Below are positions 8,499 through 16,914 of a DNA stretch of 64,000 nucleotides, piece after piece. A program made the translations under genes and the position numbers. Each line of letters opens with the position of its first letter. Position 1 is the first letter of the stretch. This stretch comes from Anaerotignum neopropionicum (GTDB lineage: Bacteria; Bacillota; Clostridia; Lachnospirales; Anaerotignaceae). The stretch lies in contig NZ_LRVM01000009.1 in the NCBI RefSeq assembly GCF_001571775.1, positions 1 to 64,000 of the forward strand, in the 5' to 3' direction. The notes under the pieces are model-generated. The model was not told the DNA's origin and ran no database searches. It worked only from the letters and a program-made list of their open reading frames with translations.

Positions 8499-9332
8499 AT
8501 AATAACCAACGAATCTATCAATCGTGCAATAGACTATATCTTAAATAACATAAGCGAAGACCTATCGGTTGATGAGGTTGCGTCTCATTGCAACTTTTCT
8601 AAATATTATTTTTCCAGATTATTTAAGGCAGAAACCGATGAAAGTATCTATGAGTTTATTAAACGTGTAAAGCTGGAGCAAAGTGCGTTTCGCCTAAAGG
8701 TTGAAAAAAATAAAAACATCACTGATATCGGCTGGAAATATGGTTACAGCTCATCAAATTACAGCTCTGCTTTCAAGCAGTATCATGATCTGTCTCCTAT
8801 TGAATTTCGTCGAAGCATTGCACAGAAATCCTTATCTAACCCCATGTTTTGCGTTGCTGATATCAGTTTAGAGTCATTTGAAGAATGCAACAAAAAAATC
8901 TCTATCAATACTCTTGCGGATTACAGGGTAATCTATGAACGATATAAGGGAAGTTATCGGGATTTATCGACCCATTGGTGCAACTTCCAAGAAAAGTATC
9001 AGCAATACATCACCAATGAAACATTGCTGATTGAGCGCACCTATGATGATCCTTCTATTACCCATATTGATGAGTGCTTGTATGATCTGTGCATCACTGC
9101 ACCACAAGACTGTGCCCTGGAAAACATCTATACACTAATAGGTGGCAAGTTTGCTGACTATCACTTTAAGGGAACAGTGGATCGGATCTATACCGCTTAT
9201 CAAAGCATCTTTAATGTATGGCTACCGAAAAGCGGTTTTGAAATTGACGACCGATACGGCTTTGATATTTACAGAAAAATCGATTGCAATACCATGTATA
9301 TGGAAATCGATTTTTGTATTCCTATTCAATAG
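8499..9332 (+). CDS. AraC-family regulator with GyrI-like domain, apparent ATA start
   Basis: The open frame from 8499 gives a complete regulator of about 277 residues. It has an N-terminal AraC double helix-turn-helix (about 1-105, with SVDEVASHCNFSKYYFSRLF and DIGWKYGYSSSNYSSAFKQY) and a C-terminal GyrI-like small-molecule domain (about 125-277). The first codon after AGGAGTGAGAAGTT is ATA where relatives have ATG. An in-frame TGA at 8490 rules out any upstream start, and the first in-frame ATG (8844) would remove the DNA-binding domain. So the gene either uses a rare ATA start or has lost its start by one base change. It precedes a MATE pump gene it probably activates. Confidence 0.65.
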   Translation: MITNESINRAIDYILNNISEDLSVDEVASHCNFSKYYFSRLFKAETDESIYEFIKRVKLEQSAFRLKVEKNKNITDIGWKYGYSSSNYSSAFKQYHDLSPIEFRRSIAQKSLSNPMFCVADISLESFEECNKKISINTLADYRVIYERYKGSYRDLSTHWCNFQEKYQQYITNETLLIERTYDDPSITHIDECLYDLCITAPQDCALENIYTLIGGKFADYHFKGTVDRIYTAYQSIFNVWLPKSGFEIDDRYGFDIYRKIDCNTMYMEIDFCIPIQ

Positions 9333-9401
9333 AGCACAAATACAGAAGTTTATTTTTGCTTCCTCTGCTATCCTTAGGATGTGAACAAAGGATTGGAGGA
9401 A

Positions 9402-10745
9402 ATGAATATGAATTTAGAAAACATCAAGAATAACAAAGTAAAAACCATTCTGCAATTCTCGATTCCATCGATTATTGCTATGGTACTAACCTCTCTGATT
9501 ACTGTAGTAGATGGCTTTTTTATCGGAAACTATGTGGGTTCAGAGGGACTTGCTGCGGTAAACTTAGGTTTACCGATTATTTATTTGTACCTTGCAGTAG
9601 GATTAATGGTTTCAGTCGGTGGTGTGGCAATCGCAGGAATTGCACTGGGCGGAAAAGACACCCAAAAATGCAACAGCGTCTTTAATCAAACGATGGTCAC
9701 CTCAACACTTGCAACCATTTTGCTGAGTGTGATTGTCTGGTTCTGCCTTGACCCAATGCTTTATCTGTTAAATGCCGATAGACAGGTAGTAGGATTTTTC
9801 AAAGACTATTATGTCATTCTGCTGTTAGAGCTTCCCGTTATGGTGATAAACGCATCCTTTGGTATGTTTATCCGTGGAGAAGGAAAACCGCAATATTTTA
9901 TGCAGGTTAATATTTTGAACGTGCTACTCAACATCTTATTGGACTATTTATTTGTTCGCTGGATGGGGTTTGGTGTAAAAGGCATTGCAGCAGCATCCCT
10001 TCTTTCAGCAACGGTTACATTGGTGTGCATACTCTACTTCTTTATCAAAAAGTCAAGTGTGTACAAACTCCATAAATTTACTTTTTCAAAGGATGTGCTT
10101 AAAAACACACTCCTCAATGGCAGTTCAGAGTTTATCGGCGAGATGTCCCTTAGTATTTCGATGTTTGCCTACAACTTTGTGATACTAAAGCATATCGGCG
10201 TTGATGGTGTTACTGCATTTACTATCGTAGGCTATGTGGCATATATCTTTAGCATGGTGCTGATTGGTTTTGGGCAAGGAGCCAGTCCACTGGTTAGCTT
10301 CACTTATGGTGCCAAGGAATATTCTCTGTCAAAGAGCCTGCGTAAAATCACCAACACAATGGTATTGATTGCAGGAGCGGTGGTACTTTTACTGGTAGTG
10401 TTTGGGGCTGATTGGTACAGTGGTTTATTCATAAAGAATGATTTGGTGCAACAGATGATACATTCCGGTGTAGCGATTTTTGCTATTTCGTTTCTCTTTT
10501 CAGGAATCAATACAATCACTTCTTTTTACTTTACCTCTATAGGGAGGGCAAATGAGTCTGCTATTATTTCCTCAGCACGAGGATTAGTTGTTCTACTCAT
10601 TTGCATTTTCACACTTCCAGTATTTCTGGGGATGATGGGTGTATGGCTGGTTGCACCAACTACAGAAATAGTAACACTATTTCTGACATTGTTCTTTATC
10701 AGAAAAGAAACTACTAAGAAATCGCACGGATTTGCCACAGAATAA
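9402..10745 (+). CDS. MATE-family multidrug efflux transporter
   Basis: This 447-residue membrane protein has twelve predicted helices in two MatE halves. It shows the family features SIPSIIAMVLTSLITVVDGFFIGNYVG at the start and GQGASPLVSFTYGA in the second half. MATE proteins export cationic drugs using Na+ or H+ gradients. The ATG at 9402 has GGAGGAA directly before it, so the GTG at 9381 was rejected. It follows the AraC/GyrI regulator and ends the fifth cassette with a hairpin at 10763. Confidence 0.85.
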   Translation: MNMNLENIKNNKVKTILQFSIPSIIAMVLTSLITVVDGFFIGNYVGSEGLAAVNLGLPIIYLYLAVGLMVSVGGVAIAGIALGGKDTQKCNSVFNQTMVTSTLATILLSVIVWFCLDPMLYLLNADRQVVGFFKDYYVILLLELPVMVINASFGMFIRGEGKPQYFMQVNILNVLLNILLDYLFVRWMGFGVKGIAAASLLSATVTLVCILYFFIKKSSVYKLHKFTFSKDVLKNTLLNGSSEFIGEMSLSISMFAYNFVILKHIGVDGVTAFTIVGYVAYIFSMVLIGFGQGASPLVSFTYGAKEYSLSKSLRKITNTMVLIAGAVVLLLVVFGADWYSGLFIKNDLVQQMIHSGVAIFAISFLFSGINTITSFYFTSIGRANESAIISSARGLVVLLICIFTLPVFLGMMGVWLVAPTTEIVTLFLTLFFIRKETTKKSHGFATE

Positions 10746-10762
10746 CTGGCATCTTATGAGAC

Positions 10763-10800
10763 GATAGCCACTACACTTTAATCTTGTGTAGCGGCTATCT
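10763..10800 (+). terminator. Hairpin after the MATE gene
   Basis: GATAGCCACTACAC pairs with GTGTAGCGGCTATC (one mismatch) around TTTAATCTT. Confidence 0.6.
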
Positions 10801-10810
10801 CTTTACCTAT

Positions 10811-10840
10811 AAGCCAAGTATAGCCCCAATAATGGTGGTT
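10811..10840 (+). repeat. Degraded boundary element, copy 5
   Basis: AAGCCAAGTATAGCCCCAAT and the following AATGGTGGTT keep both ends of the element but lack the central ATCCTTGCA. It sits at the expected distance after the hairpin. Confidence 0.35.
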
Positions 10841-10887
10841 TTATCTGTTCCACCTGATCCCTTCACCGATACATGAATTACTATGTC

Positions 10888-11208
10888 TTATTCAGTATCT
10901 GGTGTTGTCCACTTTACCCACGCAAGTTGACTATCACCTTGAGGATAATAGACATTTCCAACATTATAAGTTTTTCCGTCAATAGAAAAGCTGACTTTAG
11001 TTGAGTTATCTGGGTCACTCTGCCCTCCGCTGACAGTAACTGCCGTAATAACCTCAGTATTTACACGATACTCATAGTCTTGGGTTACAATTTCAGGAGA
11101 TTCAGGCAATTCTGTAAAACGCACAACTCCAAGCCCAAGTGATGATTTGATATCTGCATTTGAGGCGGCTTTTGATGTACTTCCTTTCCAAGCAGGATAG
11201 GCTGACAC
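10888..11208 (-). pseudogene. C-terminal fragment of an element-borne structural or surface protein
   Basis: About 105 residues read in this strand (from VSAYPAWKGST to WTTPDTE). They contain a beta-rich module with DPDNSTKVSFSIDGKTYNVG that looks like a fibronectin-like or phage-like surface protein. The frame is joined at about 11208 to antisense sequence of a cytosine methylase gene, so its 5' part is missing. No family was named with confidence. Confidence 0.4.
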
Positions 11209-11387
11209 CTCTTGAGTGCGAAAGACTGCAAGGCTTTCCCGATGGGTGGACGAATATACCAAAAGCATCAGATTCGCCAAGATACAAGGCAATTGGAAAC
11301 AGTGTGGCAATTCCATGCGTAGATTTTGTTCTCCGTGGGATTGCTTTTTACTTGGGAAAATTCAAGGAAGAAAGTGAGGAAAGTTAA
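11196..11387 (+). pseudogene. C-terminal fragment of a DNA cytosine-5 methyltransferase
   Basis: The frame encodes LTPLECERLQGFPDGWT and then SPRYKAIGNSVAIPC, which are conserved motifs IX and X of C5-cytosine methylases. The catalytic PCQ and ENV motifs are absent because the 5' part is gone. In Tn1549-like conjugative elements such a methylase gene lies just before the small membrane protein and VirB4 genes, matching the two genes that follow. Confidence 0.7.
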
Positions 11388-11388
11388 A

Positions 11389-11646
11389 ATGTATATGTAT
11401 CCCGATAACTTAAAAGCAAAAGCAACACTATGGCTGTGGGAACTGCGTGATATTGGAATCATTGGAATAGGATTGCTTATTTCTGTTTTTGCCCTTGCTC
11501 AAACAGGCATCCTATTCCCAGTTGTGATTACTGCTGCATACGCTTTTTTAAGCATTCGATTTGAGGATATGAGTATCTTGGATTTTATCCGATATGCTGT
11601 GTCCTTTTTTATTTTAAAGCCACAGGCATATGAATGGGCAGCATGA
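11389..11646 (+). CDS. Small conjugation membrane protein (VirB3/PrgI-like position)
   Basis: The 85-residue protein has two adjacent hydrophobic segments (about 20-58) and a hydrophobic C-terminus. The ATG at 11389 has GAGGAAAG before it and follows the methylase stop by 1 bp. Its size and place in a methylase / small membrane protein / VirB4-accessory order match the transfer module of Clostridial ICEs. The rest of that module, including VirB4, is missing, so it is an orphan. Confidence 0.5.
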   Translation: MYMYPDNLKAKATLWLWELRDIGIIGIGLLISVFALAQTGILFPVVITAAYAFLSIRFEDMSILDFIRYAVSFFILKPQAYEWAA

Positions 11647-11726
11647 TGCTGCACCCATATTTTGTTTGAGCCAAGAGTAAATCACGATCTGATTATCCAG
11701 AAAGATAAATGTAGAGAGGAAATTAT

Positions 11727-12287
11727 TTGAGTATGAAAAAACAGAGAGAAAAACATAAAAATTCCACAAGAGAACTGATTGGGATTACGAAAATTACTGA
11801 TTACAGCCTTGTTACACCTTACGGTGAACTTGTATATTTCATCATCCACCCAACAAATATCTCTGTACTTTCGGAAAGCAGTGTAAGCAGTAGAATCTAC
11901 GCACTGATGACGGTGCTGAAAGGGATTGCAGAAATTGAAATGCTCTGCCTTAATTCCAAGGAGAATTTTGATGACAATAAGGAATATCTAAAAAAGCGTA
12001 TGGAGGAAGAGGAAAATCCTATTATACGAAAGCTTCTGATGCAAGACAGCACTAATCTCGACCGAATGCAGGTGCAGATGGCTACTGCACGAGAATTTCT
12101 GATAATCATTCGATTGAAAAATGAGAAAGAAAGTGATGTGTTTCCTTATTTATCGCGTATAGAAAAGAGCTTAAAGGATCAAGGTTTTACTGCAAAGCGA
12201 GCAGATAATGCGGATAATGACAGGGGAACAGGGATAGGGAAAAACTTCAGTATAAAGCAAAGTCAGTATTTTTGGGCTGTGGCTTGA
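11727..12287 (+). pseudogene. ICE transfer protein, truncated at the 3' end
   Basis: The 186-residue frame begins at TTG 11727 (GAGAGGA 8 bp upstream; ATG 11733 is also possible). Residues 1-160 look like the soluble protein usually encoded just before virB4 in Clostridial ICEs (a conserved GITKITDYSLVTPYGE segment). After about residue 162 the sequence changes to a low-complexity tail ending QYFWAVA, so the natural C-terminus appears to be lost. Part of the same decayed element as the two preceding genes. Confidence 0.45.
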
Positions 12288-12355
12288 AAATACTGACTTT
12301 TTTTTACTTAAGGCGAGATAGTTCAATATGCTTGTTGCCTAGTTCTTCAATTTTG

Positions 12356-12664
12356 TTATGCCATATAACAAATTCTTCCGTCGGAACCGGTGATTTCTGG
12401 AATAAGGTTCGTTGTGTTTTCGAAAGTAAAGGACTGCGTTTCATCGGCATCTACTGTACCACCGGTTTCGTGATAAACAGAAAAAGTAACCTCTCTGGTA
12501 AGTGGTGTTACGGGTGTTGAATCTGTAAGGAGTGCTAAATAGTAAACAGTTGATTCAGCGGCATAGGTGAAGGCCTCTAAGTTTGTGAAGGTAATGTCTA
12601 GCACCGCATTATCTTGAACCTCTGATAAGGTTTCGTTGGTTGTTACAGTTACAGCTATGGCCAT
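12356..12664 (-). CDS. Small hypothetical protein of element origin
   Basis: This 102-residue, threonine-rich beta protein (AIAVTVTTNETLSEVQDNAV) starts at ATG 12664 with AAGGAGGTG 8 bp upstream. It has no signal peptide. Composition and size resemble minor structural proteins of phage-like or conjugative elements, as does the fragment at 10888-11208 on the same strand. No family was recognised. Confidence 0.45.
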   Translation of the reverse strand: MAIAVTVTTNETLSEVQDNAVLDITFTNLEAFTYAAESTVYYLALLTDSTPVTPLTREVTFSVYHETGGTVDADETQSFTFENTTNLIPEITGSDGRICYMA

Positions 12665-12763
12665 AATGTTCACCTCCTTGATATTTTGTTTGTGAAAGTT
12701 GGATATCTTCTTTCAATTACAGTATATTCGTTAAGGGATAAGTTGTTACAAAGAATAAGACAA

Positions 12764-12803
12764 GTTCCTAAAAACAGTTTTCTAAAAACAGTTTCCTAAA
12801 TAA
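12764..12803 (+). repeat. Short tandem repeat before the DNRLRE gene
   Basis: Three tandem units of about 14 bp, each close to GTTNCTAAAAACA, lie in the promoter region 40-75 bp before the next gene. They may be operator repeats or slippage products. Confidence 0.45.
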
Positions 12804-12840
12804 AAAAGATGTATATAGTATATTGAAGGGAGGTGATAAA

Positions 12841-13461
12841 ATGAAGTTGGTGGATTTGAAAGTAAAGGATGCCATAAGTGCATCAAATGACTGTAGTTCT
12901 TCTTACAACGGGTACAATTTGCTTCTTGGCAGAGGATTTTGCCAGGATTATGCTTTACACTTATTTTTTGATTTGCGCATGGGTCAGGTTTATTGCTCAA
13001 TGCAATTGGAACAGGCGAAGCTTGTGTTGTTTAAAAAACCACTTAATAGTATTTCCCATTGTGCACCCAGTGATAATAATGCGTATGGGTTGTATCCATT
13101 GTTAGATTTTTTCAACGTCTATATGTGCAATTTTTGCGCTCCCGCAGTGGATAAAAGTATGGAAGTGCTTTTTGAAAATAACAGTTATTTGGGTTATACG
13201 GAGATTGATATAACAGACATTGTTAAGGCATGGATTACCGGTGATATTGAAAATAAGGGATTGCTTTTGATGGGTATTGGAGATTCACCTCTGATGTCCT
13301 ACGCATCTTCTGATTTTCCGGTAAAAGGAATGCAGCCTTTCCTTCGGTTAATTTATGATGGTGAATGCGAACACCATAGTTTTAAATGTATCCAGAGCAT
13401 TGTTGAGGTTCAAAGTCGAAACGAAGAAAGCTTCCTCAAGGATCAACAAGTTATGGCTTAA
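12841..13461 (+). CDS. DNRLRE-like domain protein
   Basis: The 206-residue protein has a jelly-roll domain resembling DNRLRE modules, with the typical YTEIDITDIVKAWITGDIEN and KGLLLMGIGD segments (about 120-150) and a final beta strand before LRLIYDGE. No signal peptide is visible, which is unusual for a fold mostly found in surface proteins. GGGAGGTG 8 bp before ATG 12841 sets the start. Its origin is probably the same mobile element as its neighbours. Role unknown. Confidence 0.55.
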   Translation: MKLVDLKVKDAISASNDCSSSYNGYNLLLGRGFCQDYALHLFFDLRMGQVYCSMQLEQAKLVLFKKPLNSISHCAPSDNNAYGLYPLLDFFNVYMCNFCAPAVDKSMEVLFENNSYLGYTEIDITDIVKAWITGDIENKGLLLMGIGDSPLMSYASSDFPVKGMQPFLRLIYDGECEHHSFKCIQSIVEVQSRNEESFLKDQQVMA

Positions 13462-13490
13462 ATTATTTTTGAAATAAAAGTTTTTTTGAG

Positions 13491-13855
13491 GTGTACTCAA
13501 AGGTAAGAGGAAGTCAGCTTAGGAATCGTTACGCTGGAGAAAGCGAAATAGGCTGAAACCCTTTGACCAAAAGGTAAGGAGTTGAGCAAAGGCGGACTTG
13601 CAAACCAATGGGGATGGATAGAGAACTCTCGATTTAAAGGTGGCTCCTAAGGCATTCACAATTATGTATTATGCGGAACCCTATATGCTCCTCCAAAAGG
13701 AGGTATTTAACCGCAAGGGGATGAAATGGCATAGAGGACAGATGAACTGGGTAAAAAGCGAATGCCGACTTTGTAATGAAGTCGTATAAGGCTTCAAAAT
13801 TTACCCTAACCTGAAAGAGGGCAGACTTATTCAACGGTATTTCTTGGCAGGAAAG
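13491..13855 (+). ncRNA. Probable 5' relic of a group II intron
   Basis: The stretch begins GTGTACTC, close to the GUGYG start of group II introns. It contains segments typical of the domain I region, such as CATAGAGGACAG and AAAAAGCGAATGCCGAC. No intron-encoded reverse transcriptase or domain V hairpin follows, because the sequence switches to another fragment at about 13860. The call rests on resemblance alone. Confidence 0.4.
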
Positions 13856-13910
13856 GAGTATATGGAAGAGGTCTACTCTGTGGTATTTATGGATACCATT
13901 TACTAACTTC

Positions 13911-14093
13911 GTGCTTATGATCCATGATTTAGATTTTTATAAAGAATTTAAAGATGCACAGCATGAACTTATAGCAATAGATGCTGATTATGCCCCACTT
14001 AATATTGCTTGTGTGTTTTCCCCACCTGCTGAGGGAAACAAAGATATTACACAAATACAAGAAGATTTAGAGCAAGAGCGTTTGGATATTGAG
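13911..14093 (+). pseudogene. Internal fragment of a helicase/restriction-type protein
   Basis: About 61 codons encode KDAQHELIAIDADYAPLN and CVFSPPAEGNKDITQIQEDL, which resembles the middle of a large element-encoded helicase or type I restriction-like protein. Both ends are missing. It runs directly into the MATE fragment at 14089. Confidence 0.4.
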
Positions 14094-15090
14094 TTTTATG
14101 GGTGCAACTTCGACGATTATGCCATACGCAAAAAAATACGCGATCATCTTTGTCATTAGTACAGTTTTCAGCGCAGCAAATGTAACAGCCGGCAATCTGG
14201 CAGTATCTCAGGGTGCGTCTAATATTTCTCTGACTGCCATGTTGACAGGCACAATCCTGAATATGATTCTTGATCCTATCTTTATTTATACGCTTCATTT
14301 AGGAGTACAGGGAGCGGCAATCGCCACACTTATTTCTCAAATTGTTACCAGTGCAATCTATGTTAGGTTTTTCGCTGGCGGAAATACTTTTGTAAAGGTT
14401 GGTTTTTCTTACTTTAAACCTACGTCTCAGATTTATGGAGAAATCATCAAAATTGGTATTTCCACTTTGCTTTTGCAGCTTTTATCCAGTTTATCTATGA
14501 GTTTGATTTCCAATGCAGCAAGTAACTATGGAGATGAGGCTGTTGCCGCTATTGGCATTGTCTTACGAATTGTAACCTTGGGAGCCAATGTAGTAATTGG
14601 TTATATGAAAGGATTTCGGCCAATGGCTGGCTTTAACTATGGTGCACAAAACTATTTACGCCTGCGGTCTGCAATTAAGAGCTGTATGCAGTGGACAACT
14701 GGATTTTGTATTATCTGGACGGCACTTATCTTCCTGCTGGCAAATCCTATTCTTTCTTTGTTCAGCAATGATCCACAGGTATTAAGCATCGTGGTGCCGG
14801 CACTTAGGGCGAATACAATCATGTTTTTTACATTTGGCTTGCAGTTTACTTATTCTACGTTGTACTTGGCTATGGGAAAAGCTCTGGCAGGCGGGATTTT
14901 GAACGTATGCCGTCAGGGAATTATGATTATTCCGGTGATTTTGCTTTTGCCGACAATGCTAGGACTAACAGGAATTATATACGCTCAGGCTGTTGCGGAT
15001 TTATTGACCACGATAGTTACCATCATCTTTGCAATCAGTATTCACAAAAAGTTGAGTCAAGTTGAAAACTCAGTAGGAATAAGTAATTAA
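14089..15090 (+). pseudogene. MATE-family transporter lacking its N-terminal part
   Basis: The 333-residue frame aligns with the last three quarters of a MATE pump, from FMGATSTIMPYAKKYA (normally near residue 115) to the C-terminus. The first three or so helices are missing and the 5' side is fused to a helicase-like fragment. A TTG at 14089 could start translation but has no ribosome binding site. MATE proteins need both six-helix bundles, so activity is unlikely. A hairpin at 15100 ends the gene. Confidence 0.65.
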
Positions 15091-15099
15091 ATTTAAATG

Positions 15100-15128
15100 G
15101 GTAAGGGCAGCCGAATATGCCCTTTACC
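15100..15128 (+). terminator. Hairpin after the truncated MATE gene
   Basis: GGTAAGGGCA pairs with TGCCCTTTACC (one bulge), followed by ATTTTAT. Confidence 0.5.
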
Positions 15129-15166
15129 ATTTTATCACGAGGCTTTCCATTAATTTATTTGTATGC

Positions 15167-15225
15167 TTGACATACAAATAAAAAGGATGTATACTTGGCA
15201 TACAATAGGTTAGCGATAACTAACC
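15167..15225 (+). promoter_or_regulatory. Consensus promoter with iron-box-like operator
   Basis: TTGACA (15167-15172) and TATACT (15190-15195) are 17 bp apart. The inverted repeat GGTTAG-CGATAA-CTAACC follows at 15208-15225, covering the expected transcription start. The same GTTAG-N6-CTAAC occurs before feoA, the AraC gene and the second substrate-binding protein. A repressor here would block the methyltransferase/importer operon. Confidence 0.75.
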
Positions 15226-15244
15226 GATGAAAGGAAGTGAAATA

Positions 15245-16297
15245 ATGTATCAGTCAAAAGGAAATCAAAAGTTGTATTATAAAATGCTTCATCAGAAACG
15301 AGAAACAGAACTGCTTCTATCAGCATTAAAATTAAAGTTGTTTTCATATCTGGAAAACTGGGAAACTCCAAAAGCTGTTGCAACGAAATCAGACTTAAAT
15401 GAGCGGAATTTATCTTTTGTGCTAAATGCGTTAGCATCCATTGGATTGCTTGAAAAAAATAACGAAGCTTATAGAAATACTCAGCAGAGTAATGATTTTT
15501 TAAATCCAAACAGTTCAGTTTATTTGGGCGAAAGTATTCTTTTTAGAGAGAAAATGATGTCTCTGCAAAATATCGAAGAGCGTTTGATAAACGGCCCTAA
15601 TAAAAACGTTCTACATAATAATCAAGGGATCGAGGTATATGATTTTTATGAGGCTGCACGGGTGAGTATTCCTGAAATGTATACAGGGCGTGTTCAGTCT
15701 CTGATTCAAGCAGTTACAAGTCTTTATGGGAATAAAACCCCTGAAAAAATACTTGACATGGGAGGAGGTTCAGGGATTCTTGCAATAGAGCTTGCAATTA
15801 CCTTTCCGAATTGCAAAAGCGTTGTTTTTGAGCATCCTAACGTAGCGCGGCTGCCACGTGAATTAGTGTCAGAGAGAAACCTCTCCGAGCATGTAAGTGT
15901 GATAGAAGGAGACTTTAATGCAGATGACATCGGAAAAGGATATGATTTGATTATTGCCTCAGGAGTACTGGACTTTGCAAAAGACCATTTGGATTCCGTG
16001 ATGAGCAAATTATATAACGCTTTAACATCAAATGGGTACCTATATGTTGTTACGCATAATGTCAGTGAGGATTATCAGAATCCGCCTGAGAGTATTCTTG
16101 GCTGGTTATCCAGCCATTTGGATGGACTTGATGTACTGCTTACAAAAAAGGATATTGAAAATGCTTTAACAAATCATGGATTTCAACAAATGCATAGCGA
16201 TGATGCCGGTGGAGTATTTGAAGGGCTGCAAGGCGAATTTTATTTAAAAAAAACGAGGGGTTCCCAAGATGGAAAAGCTACAGAAACTTGTGATTAA
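15245..16297 (+). CDS. SAM-dependent O-methyltransferase (AdoMet_MTase with dimerisation helix domain)
   Basis: The 350-residue protein has an N-terminal winged-helix dimerisation domain (about 20-85, ending LLEKNNEAYRNT) and a Rossmann methyltransferase domain with SAM motif ILDMGGGSGILA at 169-180 and acidic FEHP at about 198. It belongs to the plant-O-methyltransferase-like Methyltransf_2 group. ATG 15245 is preferred because AAAGGAAGTG precedes it. It is first in an iron-type operon and has a paralog at 34162 beside feoABC, which shares the LLEKN-(N)EA-x-YRNT segment. The substrate may be a chelator or tetrapyrrole, by context only. Confidence 0.75.
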   Translation: MYQSKGNQKLYYKMLHQKRETELLLSALKLKLFSYLENWETPKAVATKSDLNERNLSFVLNALASIGLLEKNNEAYRNTQQSNDFLNPNSSVYLGESILFREKMMSLQNIEERLINGPNKNVLHNNQGIEVYDFYEAARVSIPEMYTGRVQSLIQAVTSLYGNKTPEKILDMGGGSGILAIELAITFPNCKSVVFEHPNVARLPRELVSERNLSEHVSVIEGDFNADDIGKGYDLIIASGVLDFAKDHLDSVMSKLYNALTSNGYLYVVTHNVSEDYQNPPESILGWLSSHLDGLDVLLTKKDIENALTNHGFQQMHSDDAGGVFEGLQGEFYLKKTRGSQDGKATETCD

Positions 16298-16721
16298 TGA
16301 TTTTATACAGATGATAGAGCGAATAGCCAATGGAAAGACAAATTTGTTAGATTTTGGCTTGGAAGGAATGCAGTTCTATCGTGGAGAAATCCACATGATT
16401 AAAATGATAGGTGATCATCCGGGTATATTTATTTCTGAAATGGCACGCAACTTTAACGTAACGCGTGCTGTAGTAGCAAAAACTGTTCGAAAACTTGAAG
16501 AACATGGCTTTCTCGAAAAAAAGGAGGATGACGAGGATAAAAAGCGATTCTGTCTTTTCCTTACAGCAAAAGGGGAAATGGCTTATAAGCTTCATAATCA
16601 GTATCATCAGGAATATGACCGCCCATTGTTTGCTTATCTTGAAAGTTTGAATGACAACGAACTTCATATCATTCAGGAATTTTTGAAGCATGCAAATGCT
16701 TTGATAGAAAATCATTTTTAA
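16269..16721 (+). CDS. MarR-family transcriptional regulator
   Basis: The 150-residue protein overlaps the methyltransferase 3' end by 29 bp. It shows the MarR winged helix (HPGIFISEMARNFNVTRAVVAKTVRKLEEHGFLEKKEDDEDKKRF, about 50-95) with the wing and DR-like region. Overlap implies co-translation, so it may sense the substrate of this operon. A MITE follows directly after the stop. Confidence 0.8.
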   Translation: MEKLQKLVINDFIQMIERIANGKTNLLDFGLEGMQFYRGEIHMIKMIGDHPGIFISEMARNFNVTRAVVAKTVRKLEEHGFLEKKEDDEDKKRFCLFLTAKGEMAYKLHNQYHQEYDRPLFAYLESLNDNELHIIQEFLKHANALIENHF

Positions 16722-16895
16722 GGCAACACCGCACAATTCGCGGCTGACGCCTTGTACGCCCATCTGATTGCATCTTTTCCGTCATCCTGCACAAAAATGC
16801 TCGCAAATACCTCCAGTATTCACTGCGCTTTTTGTTTTGTCTGACGAAAAACCTGACTGCACAGCTGGATATACAGAACTATGCAGTATTACCTT
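16721..16895 (+). mobile_element. MITE-like insertion with terminal inverted repeats
   Basis: The left end AGGCAACACCGCACAATTC (16721-16739) is matched by the right end GAACTATGCAGTATTACCT (16876-16894). The differences are all transitions of the same kind. Internal segments around GTCATCCTGCACAAAAATGCTCG and the partly complementary CTTTTTGTTTTGTCTGACG form a degenerate long palindrome. There is no ORF. It lies between the MarR gene and the substrate-binding protein gene of one operon and provides the spurious N-terminal extension of the latter's open frame. Confidence 0.6.
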
Positions 16896-16914
16896 AAATA
16901 ACTGGAGGGATAAA

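Noticed and set aside
16768-16914. 49-residue N-terminal extension of the first substrate-binding protein
   Set aside because: It is encoded by the MITE and lacks a ribosome binding site. The true start at 16915 gives a normal lipoprotein signal.
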